From: Sphingomonas sp. PL-96
GTDB taxonomy: Bacteria > Pseudomonadota > Alphaproteobacteria > Sphingomonadales > Sphingomonadaceae
Assembly: GCF_020707215.1 (NCBI RefSeq)
Contig: NZ_JAJFET010000003.1
Coordinates: 1 to 64,000, forward strand
DNA: 64,000 nt
Reading direction: 5' to 3'
The notes beneath the pieces are model-generated. The model did not search any database. It was not told the DNA's origin and saw only the letters and a program-made list of their open reading frames with translations. Both the position numbers and the translations under genes were made by a program. Shown here in pieces: positions 24,972 to 32,594 of this stretch. Every line of letters begins with the position of its first letter. Position 1 is the first letter of the stretch.

Positions 24972-25781
24972 TCAAGGGTGATTCTGAAGGAAGTCGGCGA
25001 TGGCGTACCCCCAGGCCTCGGGCGCCTGATCGCAGATGTCGATGCCGCCGCCCTCGATCTCGCGATAGGCGAAATCGGGACGCAAGCGGTGCGCGGCAAG
25101 CGCAGACGGGTGCGTCATGTCGCCTGTGTTGCTGAGCAGCAGCACCGGCTGGGCGAGGCGCGCGAGCGGTTCGTCGTGCCGATAGGAGAAGGCGGCGTAG
25201 TGGCCGTACCAGTAAGCGTCATGGCCATAGGCCTGCATCGCCTGGACGACATAGTCGCTGATCCTCCGCTCACCGACACTGCCGGCCGCCAGCATCTCGC
25301 GGATCTCGGCCACTTCAACGAAGTGGCGGCCTTGGGGAAGGGCGGTGAAGGCCCTTTCGCGGTCGACCAGCGTATCGAAGCCCGACTGACGTTCGGCGTC
25401 GCTGATGATCATCGGGCCGGCAAGCACCACCGCGGTAATCCGCTCGGGATGGGCGAGCGCCAGCTCGGTGGCGACCAGCGCGCCGGTGTGATGGCCAGCA
25501 ACGGCCGCGCGATCGATGCCGAGGCTGTCGAGCACCGGCAGCACGGCGGTGGCATAGTCTGCAATCGTCGGCGGCGCAGCAGGCGGGTCGGAAGCACCGA
25601 AGCCCGGCATGTCGATCGCGATCGGGCGAAGACCGCGCTCGACCAGCGGTGCGAAGACGTTGGCGAACTGATCCGAACTCATGATTGCCTGGTGCAGCAA
25701 CACCAGCGGACGTCCTTGCGCGGCATGCTGGAAGTGGATCTGGCCGAACGGGCCGTCGGTATAGCCGCGCCGCAGTTTCAT
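24972..25781 (-). CDS. Alpha/beta-hydrolase-fold protein with atypical active site
   Basis: A 269-aa paralogue of the protein at 20758-21555. The nucleophile elbow is GHHTG (residues 96-100), placing His98 where Ser is expected; the oxyanion region reads LLHQ; and the loop that normally carries the catalytic His reads GGGIDICDQAPEAW. The acid loop (SNTGDMTHP) is kept. The full canonical triad is therefore absent although the fold is intact. It is the last gene of a minus-strand operon with an alcohol dehydrogenase, a C-C lyase and LeuC/LeuD, so it likely supplies or processes an intermediate of that branch. Confidence 0.83.
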   Translation of the reverse strand: MKLRRGYTDGPFGQIHFQHAAQGRPLVLLHQAIMSSDQFANVFAPLVERGLRPIAIDMPGFGASDPPAAPPTIADYATAVLPVLDSLGIDRAAVAGHHTGALVATELALAHPERITAVVLAGPMIISDAERQSGFDTLVDRERAFTALPQGRHFVEVAEIREMLAAGSVGERRISDYVVQAMQAYGHDAYWYGHYAAFSYRHDEPLARLAQPVLLLSNTGDMTHPSALAAHRLRPDFAYREIEGGGIDICDQAPEAWGYAIADFLQNHP

Positions 25782-25800
25782 GCTTGGTTGGTTCCCTTCG

Positions 25801-26925
25801 TCACGGCGTCACCACTTGGCGGATCGCTTGTCCGTTCGCCAGCGCGTCCATCAACTGGTTGATGTTGGCCAGCGCGTTGACGGAGGTGAGCAATCGCTCG
25901 ACCGGCATGCGCCCTGCCTTCCACAATTCGATATAGCGGGGAATGTCGCGCGCCGGCACCGCCGATCCCATGTAGCTGCCGATCAGGGTTTTGCCTTCGG
26001 CTGCTAGCGACAAGGCGGGGATGTCGAACCGTTCGGCCGGATTGGGCAAGCCGACCGTGACGATCCGGCCGCCGCGACGGGCGGCCTGGTAGGCGGCGAT
26101 CAGCACCGCGGCGCGGCCGACCGTCTCGACCACCACGTCGGGGCCGCCGTCCGGAAACAGGCCGCTGAGCGCGTCCGCTGCCCCCTCGGGCGCGAGTGCG
26201 GTCGCGCCAAGCTCCTCCGCGATCCGGCGCTTCTCCGGCGACGGATCGATCGCGGTCAGCGTCCTGGCGCCGATCGCCCGCGCAGCCAGCAGCGCCGACA
26301 GCCCGACACCGCCCAGGCCGTAGATCAGCACCGTCTCGCCTTCGCGCACGGCGGCGGAGTTGAACACCGCGCCGGCGCCGGTGAGCACCGCGCAGCCGAA
26401 CAATGCCGCGATCTCAGGCGGGAGATCGTGCTCCACCTTCACGGCCGAGCGGCGGTCCACCACCGCGTGGCTGGCGAAGGCGGAAATGCCGAGGTGATGA
26501 TGGACCTCGTCGCAACCGTCGTGCAGGCGCCGGCCACCGTTCAACAGCCGCCCCTCGCCATTCGCCGCCGCGCCTGTGCCACACATATAGGGCTCGCCTG
26601 CGAGGCAGCGGGCGCAGGTGCCGCAAGCGGGCAGGAAGGCGAGGATCACCCGATCGCCGACCGCGAAGTCCGGGTCGTCGGGCGAACCCAGCGCCTCCAC
26701 GATCCCGGTCGCCTCATGGCCGAGCGCCATCGGCATCGGCCGGAGCCGGTCGCCGTTGATCACCGACAGGTCGGAATGGCACAGGCCCGCCGCGTCGATC
26801 CGGATAAGCAGCTCGCCTCGTCGCGGCGCATCCAGCTCGAGCTCGGCGAGGCGCAGCGGCTGCGTCTGCGCATAGGGTTGGGCATGGCCGCCCGATCGTT
26901 CCAGCAGCGCTGCCGTGATTCGCAT
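25801..26925 (-). CDS. Zinc-dependent alcohol dehydrogenase
   Basis: A 374-aa medium-chain dehydrogenase/reductase. Catalytic zinc ligands are seen in GLCHSDLSV and LGHEATGIV. A structural-zinc lobe has four cysteines (CGTCARCLAGEPYMC), and the Rossmann motif is GLGGVGLSA. The family includes aryl-alcohol and glutathione-dependent formaldehyde dehydrogenases. Start ATG 26925 shares one base with the stop of the lyase gene upstream (TGATG). It probably oxidises an alcohol formed in this branch to an aldehyde for one of the three aldehyde dehydrogenases. Confidence 0.9.
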   Translation of the reverse strand: MRITAALLERSGGHAQPYAQTQPLRLAELELDAPRRGELLIRIDAAGLCHSDLSVINGDRLRPMPMALGHEATGIVEALGSPDDPDFAVGDRVILAFLPACGTCARCLAGEPYMCGTGAAANGEGRLLNGGRRLHDGCDEVHHHLGISAFASHAVVDRRSAVKVEHDLPPEIAALFGCAVLTGAGAVFNSAAVREGETVLIYGLGGVGLSALLAARAIGARTLTAIDPSPEKRRIAEELGATALAPEGAADALSGLFPDGGPDVVVETVGRAAVLIAAYQAARRGGRIVTVGLPNPAERFDIPALSLAAEGKTLIGSYMGSAVPARDIPRYIELWKAGRMPVERLLTSVNALANINQLMDALANGQAIRQVVTP

Positions 26926-27785
26926 CAGTCGGCTTGTCCCCATTTACGATCGAACGCCCAGACGTCCTCGAACCCGATCATGCCGCAGAAGGTCCTGAAG
27001 TCGAACACCTCGGGATCGCTCGGCTCGCCTTCGCCTGCGTCGCGCAGCTGGATCAACGCCTTTTCCATCGCCGAAGCCGCAACCAGGCTGGTGAGCGAGG
27101 GATAGATGCCGAAGGCAAAGCCGATCTCGGCCAGCACGCTCGCGTTGAGCGGCGGAGTGAGGCCGCCATTGGCGATGTTGACTAGCACCGGCTGATCGAA
27201 CTCGGCGCAGACGGTGCGCATCTCCTCCTCGCTTTGCAGCGCTTCGGGGAAGAGGATGTCGGCGCCGGCCTTGGCATAGGCTTCGAGCCGGCGCAGCGTG
27301 CCGTCGAGTCCCTCGGACTGGCGCGCGTCGGTGCGCGCGATGACCAGCATGTTCTCGCGCGCGTCCACCGCGACCCGCACCTTGTTGGCCATGTCCTCGG
27401 CCGACACCACTCGCTTATAGGGGGTGTGGCCGCACTTCTTGGGGAATTCCTGATCCTCGAGCTGAATCGCCGAAACGCCCACGGCCTCATAGCCGCGCAC
27501 GGTGTGGTGGACGTTGAGCAGCCCGCCATAGCCGGTGTCTGCATCAGCGATCAGTGCGGCCTCTGAGGTCCGCTTCACCGTCGCCATCCGGTCGACCATC
27601 TGCGAATATCCGACGATCCCGGCGTCCGGCAGCCCATAAGCGGAGGCGGTGAGCCAATAGCCGGTGCCGTATACGACATCGAAGCCGACACGGTCCGCGA
27701 CCACGGCTGCGATCATGTCCTGGACGCCTGGCACCACGAAGAACTGCTTGGTGGCGAGTTTGTCACGCAGGCGGGTATCGGTCAT
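26925..27785 (-). CDS. PEP mutase/isocitrate lyase-family C-C lyase (dimethylmalate lyase-like)
   Basis: A 286-aa lyase of the isocitrate lyase/PEP mutase superfamily. It carries the metal motif IADADTGYGG (Asp81, Asp83) and the catalytic loop FPKKCGH with Cys118, which marks true C-C lyases such as methylisocitrate lyase and 2,3-dimethylmalate lyase rather than PEP mutase. Such enzymes split substituted malates or isocitrates into an alpha-keto acid and a carboxylic acid. It lies ten bases downstream of a leuD-like gene in the leuCD operon. Methylisocitrate lyase of the methylcitrate cycle is the main alternative, but no methylcitrate synthase is present. Confidence 0.85.
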   Translation of the reverse strand: MTDTRLRDKLATKQFFVVPGVQDMIAAVVADRVGFDVVYGTGYWLTASAYGLPDAGIVGYSQMVDRMATVKRTSEAALIADADTGYGGLLNVHHTVRGYEAVGVSAIQLEDQEFPKKCGHTPYKRVVSAEDMANKVRVAVDARENMLVIARTDARQSEGLDGTLRRLEAYAKAGADILFPEALQSEEEMRTVCAEFDQPVLVNIANGGLTPPLNASVLAEIGFAFGIYPSLTSLVAASAMEKALIQLRDAGEGEPSDPEVFDFRTFCGMIGFEDVWAFDRKWGQAD

Positions 27786-27794
27786 CTGTCTATC

Positions 27795-28382
27795 CTACCA
27801 GAGCCAGGGCATCGCGCGGCGCTGGGCCGCCTCGAAGCTGGCGATGTCATTTCCGTGCAAGCTTTGGATGCGGGTGATCTCGCTCCAGCCGTTGAGCAGC
27901 GCCGCGCGCTGGGCCGGCGCCACGTCGAAAGCGAGCGGCGGCAGGCCGTCGACCCTCAACCGCTGCTCGAGGAGGTCAACGGTGAAGCGCCCGCCCGATG
28001 TCGCGCTCGCGTGAAGCGCCGTCACCGTCTCTGTGTCCAGCCGGATCGGGAGCATGCCGTTCTTGAAGCAATTGGAGTAGAAGATCTCGCCGAAGCTTTC
28101 CGCGATGATCACGCGGACGCCGAGATCGTCCAGTGCCCAGGGCGCCTGTTCGCGGCTCGAGCCGCAGCCGAAGTTGGGGCCGGCGACCAGGAAGGGCGGG
28201 ACCTTGCGCAGATCGGGCGCGATCGGAAAGGCGGGATCGTTGCGCCGGTCGTAAAAGGCAAAGGCGCCGAGCCCGGTGCGCTCGGTGATCAGCAGAAAGC
28301 GGGCGGGATAGATGATGTCGGTGTCGATGTCCGCCTGCGGCAGTGACAGCGCCTGGCCCGTGACCCTAGTCAGCGGGGTCAT
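27795..28382 (-). CDS. leuD: LeuD-like small subunit, hydro-lyase of the aconitase superfamily
   Basis: A 195-aa swivel-domain subunit with the conserved [13 protein letters not shown] and [14 protein letters not shown] motifs. With LeuC upstream it forms a two-subunit dehydratase of the isopropylmalate isomerase type. Start ATG 28382 overlaps the LeuC stop by four bases. In leucine biosynthesis the pair would neighbour leuB or leuA; here it is followed by a lyase, an alcohol dehydrogenase and a hydrolase-fold protein. A catabolic (substituted) maleate hydratase, like maleate hydratase or dimethylmaleate hydratase, is therefore more likely. The substrate is inferred only from context. Confidence 0.85.
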   Translation of the reverse strand: MTPLTRVTGQALSLPQADIDTDIIYPARFLLITERTGLGAFAFYDRRNDPAFPIAPDLRKVPPFLVAGPNFGCGSSREQAPWALDDLGVRVIIAESFGEIFYSNCFKNGMLPIRLDTETVTALHASATSGGRFTVDLLEQRLRVDGLPPLAFDVAPAQRAALLNGWSEITRIQSLHGNDIASFEAAQRRAMPWLW

Positions 28383-29758
28383 GCCCGGCTGCTCCGCACG
28401 TCCACGATGCGGCCGGCGAGTGCGGCTGCGGCGACCATCGCCGGGCTCATCAGATGGGTGCGCGCGCCGATCCCCTGGCGCCCTTCGAAATTGCGATTGG
28501 AGGTGGAAGCACAGCGCGCGCCCGCCGGCAGGCGATCGTTGTTCATCGCCACGCACAGCGAGCATCCCGGCTCCCGCCACTCAAACCCGGCCTTGAGGAA
28601 CACGCGATCGAGCCCTTCCGCCTCCGCGTGGCGCTTGACCGCGGCGGAGCCGGGCACCACCAGCGCACGTACCCCGGGGGCGACATGGCCGCCGCGCGCC
28701 ACGTCGGCCGCAGCGCGCAGATCCTCGATCCGCCCATTGGTGCAACTGCCGATGAATGCGTGGTCGATGGGAAGGCCGACAAGCGGGGCGCCGGGTTCGA
28801 CTGCCATATAGTCCAGTGCGCGGCCCAGCTTTTCGCGGCCTTGCGGCACCGCGCCATCGATCGCGATTACCTGATCCGGGCTGGTGCCGAAGGTGACGTG
28901 CGGCGCGATCTCGTCGGCGCGAATCACCACTTCGCGGTCGAACATGGCGTCGTCGTCCGATCGCAAGCCGCGCCAGTAGCTTAGGGCCGCATTCCAGCGG
29001 CTGCCCGATGGGGCGCGGGGCCGGCCCCACACATAGGCGAAGGTGGTCTCGTCGGGCGCGACCAGCCCCGTGCGCGATCCCGCCTCGATCGCCATATTGC
29101 AGAGCGTCATCCGCCCCTCCATCGACAGCGCGCGCACCGCGGGGCCGGCGAACTCGATCGCATGCCCGACCGCGCCCGACGCGCCGATCCGGCCGATCAG
29201 CGCGAGTGCCATGTCCTTGGCCGACACGTACGGCGGCAGCTCGCCCTCGAAAACCACCCGCATCGTCTTGGCGCGCGTCTGCCACAGCACCTGGGTAGCC
29301 ATGACGATGCCGCACTCGCTGGCGCCGATGCCGAAGGCGAGCGCGCCGAACGCGCCATGCGTCGAGCTGTGGCTGTCGCCGCACACCAGGGTGACGCCGG
29401 GCAGAGTGAAGCCCTGCTCGGGGCCGATCACATGGACGATGCCCTGGCCGCCGCCGTCAAGGGGAAGGTATTCGATTCCGTAGCTGGCGCAGTTGCTTGC
29501 CAGCAATTCGATCTGCGCCGCGGCTCGCGGATCGGCAATCGGCTGGTCACGGGCCTGGGTGGGTACGCTGTGGTCGGCCACTGCTAGCTGGGTTTCGGGG
29601 CGCCGCACGGGCAGTCCCTCCTCGCGCAGCATCGCGAAGCTCTGCGGGGTGCTCACCTCATGGAGCAGGTGGCGATCAATGTAGAGCAGCGACGGGCCCT
29701 CGCCGCCGTCGACGACGAGGTGCGCGTCCCACAATTTCTGGTACAATGTCCGGGCCAT
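28379..29758 (-). CDS. leuC: LeuC-like large subunit, hydro-lyase of the aconitase superfamily
   Basis: A 459-aa [4Fe-4S] hydro-lyase subunit. Cluster-binding cysteines are visible in IGSCTNGR and [26 protein letters not shown] is the aconitase-family substrate region; NRNFEGRQG lies near the C-terminus. Length is normal for bacterial LeuC. It heads the operon leuC-leuD-lyase-alcohol dehydrogenase-hydrolase fold, downstream of iclR on the same strand. I infer hydration of a maleate-type double bond in a degradation pathway rather than leucine synthesis. No palindrome copy is seen directly upstream of leuC. Confidence 0.88.
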   Translation of the reverse strand: MARTLYQKLWDAHLVVDGGEGPSLLYIDRHLLHEVSTPQSFAMLREEGLPVRRPETQLAVADHSVPTQARDQPIADPRAAAQIELLASNCASYGIEYLPLDGGGQGIVHVIGPEQGFTLPGVTLVCGDSHSSTHGAFGALAFGIGASECGIVMATQVLWQTRAKTMRVVFEGELPPYVSAKDMALALIGRIGASGAVGHAIEFAGPAVRALSMEGRMTLCNMAIEAGSRTGLVAPDETTFAYVWGRPRAPSGSRWNAALSYWRGLRSDDDAMFDREVVIRADEIAPHVTFGTSPDQVIAIDGAVPQGREKLGRALDYMAVEPGAPLVGLPIDHAFIGSCTNGRIEDLRAAADVARGGHVAPGVRALVVPGSAAVKRHAEAEGLDRVFLKAGFEWREPGCSLCVAMNNDRLPAGARCASTSNRNFEGRQGIGARTHLMSPAMVAAAALAGRIVDVRSSRA

Positions 29759-29856
29759 CTCGCCTGAGCGTTACCGCGCCGGCCCTGCCGGGCCACAGCC
29801 TCCGGCACGGGTTTATCCGCTGTGCGGGCAGCCGGCGACAGCCGCCCGCTTCTCCC

Positions 29857-30645
29857 TCAGCCGCGGGTGGAAATGCCGCTCAGGTCGCTGCTGATCGCAG
29901 CGGCACAGGCCTTGAGCGTTGGCAGGTAGCGCTCGATCGCCGTATCGAGCTTCATGGCGCTGACAAAGAACACCATCGTCATGGCGGCTTCGAACTCGCC
30001 GTCGTTGAAGATCGGCACCGCGATCGAGGAGGTCTTGCCCGGCGTGCGATTATAGTGGTTGCGCCCCTGGACGGCATAGCCGTTGGCGCGGATCTTCTCC
30101 ACGTCGAGACTGACCTGCGCGGAGCGGAGATAGTCCAGCTCCACCTCGGGCATCTCCCGCATCCAGCCCAGGATCATCTCGCGTTCCTCGTCCGCTGCAA
30201 AGGCGAGCGACAGGCGGCCCGAGGCGCTGTCCAGGATCGGCAGGCTGAACCCGGGATAGTAGTTCTCGAACGTCAACGCAGTGTTGGCGTGGGTGCTGTC
30301 GCGCAGCATCATCCGGCGCCCGACGCGGATCGCGATCGAGATCGGCCAGCCCACCTCGCGGGTGAGTTCCACGATGTGCGGGCGGGCGGTGCTGACCAAG
30401 TGATCGCGATGCTGGAAGCCGTGCGACAGCGTCTGGACCAAGGCTGTCGGACGATAGCGCTTGCGGGACGGTTCCTGCTCGATCAGTCCTTCGAACAACA
30501 AGGTCTGCACGATCCGGCATGCGGTGGGGTAAGGCACGCGGGAGGCCTTGGAGATCGCCATCATCGTCAGCGAGCCATGCTCGTTGATCGCCTTCAGCGC
30601 GGCGATCGATCGGCTGAGCGATCGGATAGGCACGCCTTTTTCCAT
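29857..30645 (-). CDS. IclR-family transcriptional regulator
   Basis: A 262-aa IclR regulator. The N-terminal winged HTH (residues about 5-70: RSIAALKAINEHGSLTMMAISKASRVPYPTACRIV) is followed by an effector domain with SIAIRVGRRMML, DSASGRLSLAF and SSIAVPIFNDG. Start at MEKGVPIRSLSRSI has AAGGAG eight bases upstream. It is divergent from the first aldehyde dehydrogenase, and the intergenic region contains the only perfect cluster palindrome. It is the only regulator inside the supercluster and therefore its likely controller. IclR members in aromatic pathways respond to pathway intermediates. Confidence 0.92.
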   Translation of the reverse strand: MEKGVPIRSLSRSIAALKAINEHGSLTMMAISKASRVPYPTACRIVQTLLFEGLIEQEPSRKRYRPTALVQTLSHGFQHRDHLVSTARPHIVELTREVGWPISIAIRVGRRMMLRDSTHANTALTFENYYPGFSLPILDSASGRLSLAFAADEEREMILGWMREMPEVELDYLRSAQVSLDVEKIRANGYAVQGRNHYNRTPGKTSSIAVPIFNDGEFEAAMTMVFFVSAMKLDTAIERYLPTLKACAAAISSDLSGISTRG

Positions 30646-30727
30646 CTGTGCGACTCCTTGATGACATTTCAATGTCCGACAGGTGACCACGACGCTACCG
30701 ATGTGCGGATATTTTCGCTGCTTTTAA

Positions 30728-30738
30728 CCGACTGTCGG
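30728..30738. promoter_or_regulatory. Cluster palindrome, copy E (perfect), iclR promoter
   Basis: CCGAC-T-GTCGG is a perfect 5+1+5 palindrome followed by ATA. A half-site CCGACA (30676-30681) lies 52 bases away, closer to iclR. The location between iclR and the divergent aldehyde dehydrogenase fits an IclR operator. Confidence 0.5.
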
Positions 30739-30850
30739 ATAGAAACCAGATCGCCGGCATCGGATCGGCGAAAGCTTGGATCACCTCACCATCGGGCATG
30801 CGCCGGGGATCGTCGCTCCCGAACCTTCGCTCCTTCTGCTTCATGGGACT

Positions 30851-32365
30851 TTGACATTGCTCCAGATCGATCGGCCGGGGCTTCGCCCGCAAACCCAGTC
30901 CTTCCTTGATCGCCGGGCGAGCGGCGAGGGGCTCTTGATCGATGGCGCCTGGACCCAGGCAGCAGGCGGCGGGACCCTGCCGACCGTCGATCCGGCGACC
31001 AATGCGGAGATCGGCCGGATCGCGGACGCTGGGGAAGGCGACGTCGACTCGGCGGTGCTCGCTGCCCGGCGGGCGCTGCCCGGCTGGAAGGCGACCACGC
31101 CCGCGCAGCGCGCCCGCATCCTCTGGGCCATCGCCGACCTGCTGGAAGCGCGCATCGACGAACTCGCCGAGCTGGAGACGTTGGACCAGGGCAAGCCGCT
31201 GTTCGTGGGCCGATGGGCGGAGATCCCGGGCGCGATCAATCAGTTCCGCTTCTTCGCCGGCCAAGCGATGGCGATCGAAGGCCGCGTGATCGACAATTCG
31301 ATCGACTATCAGCCGGCGGGCAAGCAGGTGCGGAGCTGGACGGTGCGCGAGCCGGTCGGCGTGGTCGCTGCGATCGTGCCCTGGAACTCGCCCGTGGTGC
31401 TCACTGCGATGAAGCTTGCGCCAGCGCTCGCGGCCGGCTGCACGATTGTCCTGAAACCGGCCGAAGACACGTCGCTCACCGCACTGATGCTGGGCGAGCT
31501 GATGATGGAGGCCGGGCTGCCTGCAGGCGTGCTCAACATCGTTACCGGGCTCGGCAGCCGCACCGGCGCCGCGCTCGCCAATCATCCGGGTGTGTCGAAG
31601 ATCGCCTTTACGGGATCAACCCAGACCGGCCGGGCGATCATGGATTCGGCCAAGCGCGACTTCAAGCGCGTGACGCTGGAGCTTGGTGGCAAGTCGCCTT
31701 CGATCGTCATGCCCGATGCGGATCTCGACCTCACGATCCCCGGTGTCGCCAACGGCATCTTTTTCAATGCCGGGCAGGTCTGCATCGCCGGGTCGCGTCT
31801 TTACGTGCACCGCTCGATCTACGACCAGGTCGTGGACGGCGTGGTCCGCTACGGCAAGGGGCTCACCATGGGGCACGGCCTTGCCGCCGAGACGCAGATG
31901 GGCCCGCTGGTCTCCGGGCGGCATGCGGCGCGGGTGGCGCAGTTCGTCGACACCGCGCGCCAGGATGGGGCCACCGTGCTGAGCGGCGGCGAGTTGCTGG
32001 GCGAGGCGCAGACCTTCATCGCTCCCACGGTCGTCGTCGACGTCCGTCCCGACATGGAGATCGTGCGCGAGGAGGTGTTCGGGCCGGTCGTGGTCGCGCA
32101 GCCGTTCGACGAAGTCGAGGAGGTGATCGAGTCCGCCAATGCCAGCCATTATGGGCTCGCCGCGAGCGTCTGGACGCAATCGCTCTCCACCGCACACCGG
32201 ATGAGCAGCGCGATTGAGGCCGGCACGGTGTGGATCAACTGCCACGCGATGTACGATGCTTCGCTGCCGATCGGCGGCATCAAGCAATCAGGGTCGGGAC
32301 GCGACAGCGGCCGCCAGGCGCTCGACGGCTATCTCGAGTGGAAGACCGTCTGCGCAGTGCTCTGA
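30851..32365 (+). CDS. Aldehyde dehydrogenase (phenylacetaldehyde dehydrogenase-like)
   Basis: A 504-aa NAD(P)-dependent aldehyde dehydrogenase. Visible are the PWNSP region, GSTQTGRAIM for cofactor binding, ELGGKSP carrying the general-base glutamate, and the catalytic cysteine in GQVCIAGSR. IDRPGLRPQTQSFL at the N-terminus matches phenylacetaldehyde/aryl-aldehyde dehydrogenase relatives. No ATG fits, so I chose TTG 30851; the frame stays open to 30776, so the start is uncertain. It is the first gene rightward from the iclR divergent promoter. Confidence 0.88.
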   Translation: MTLLQIDRPGLRPQTQSFLDRRASGEGLLIDGAWTQAAGGGTLPTVDPATNAEIGRIADAGEGDVDSAVLAARRALPGWKATTPAQRARILWAIADLLEARIDELAELETLDQGKPLFVGRWAEIPGAINQFRFFAGQAMAIEGRVIDNSIDYQPAGKQVRSWTVREPVGVVAAIVPWNSPVVLTAMKLAPALAAGCTIVLKPAEDTSLTALMLGELMMEAGLPAGVLNIVTGLGSRTGAALANHPGVSKIAFTGSTQTGRAIMDSAKRDFKRVTLELGGKSPSIVMPDADLDLTIPGVANGIFFNAGQVCIAGSRLYVHRSIYDQVVDGVVRYGKGLTMGHGLAAETQMGPLVSGRHAARVAQFVDTARQDGATVLSGGELLGEAQTFIAPTVVVDVRPDMEIVREEVFGPVVVAQPFDEVEEVIESANASHYGLAASVWTQSLSTAHRMSSAIEAGTVWINCHAMYDASLPIGGIKQSGSGRDSGRQALDGYLEWKTVCAVL

Positions 32366-32594
32366 TCGGCACCGCGACCCGCGTGTGACCGCTGAGCGGA
32401 CAACCGAGAGGTCAATCTATCCGGTTCCGGCTGGTTCCGGTGAGGATGCACTCGGCGGTCACGACGTCTCAGAAAGTGGATGCCGGACGGATCGGCGCGG
32501 GCGGGCTTCGTGCGCGCGCCGCCGGCCTGTGTGCGGTGCCCGAGCGGATCGACGAGAACAGGCGGGCGGAGCCCCGCAACGAGGAGCACTATTG

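Noticed and set aside
28379-29758. LeuC/LeuD as ordinary leucine biosynthesis genes
   Set aside because: No leuA, leuB or attenuator is nearby; the pair is in an operon with a C-C lyase, an alcohol dehydrogenase and a hydrolase-fold gene, so a catabolic role is more likely. The gene symbols are kept only as family names.
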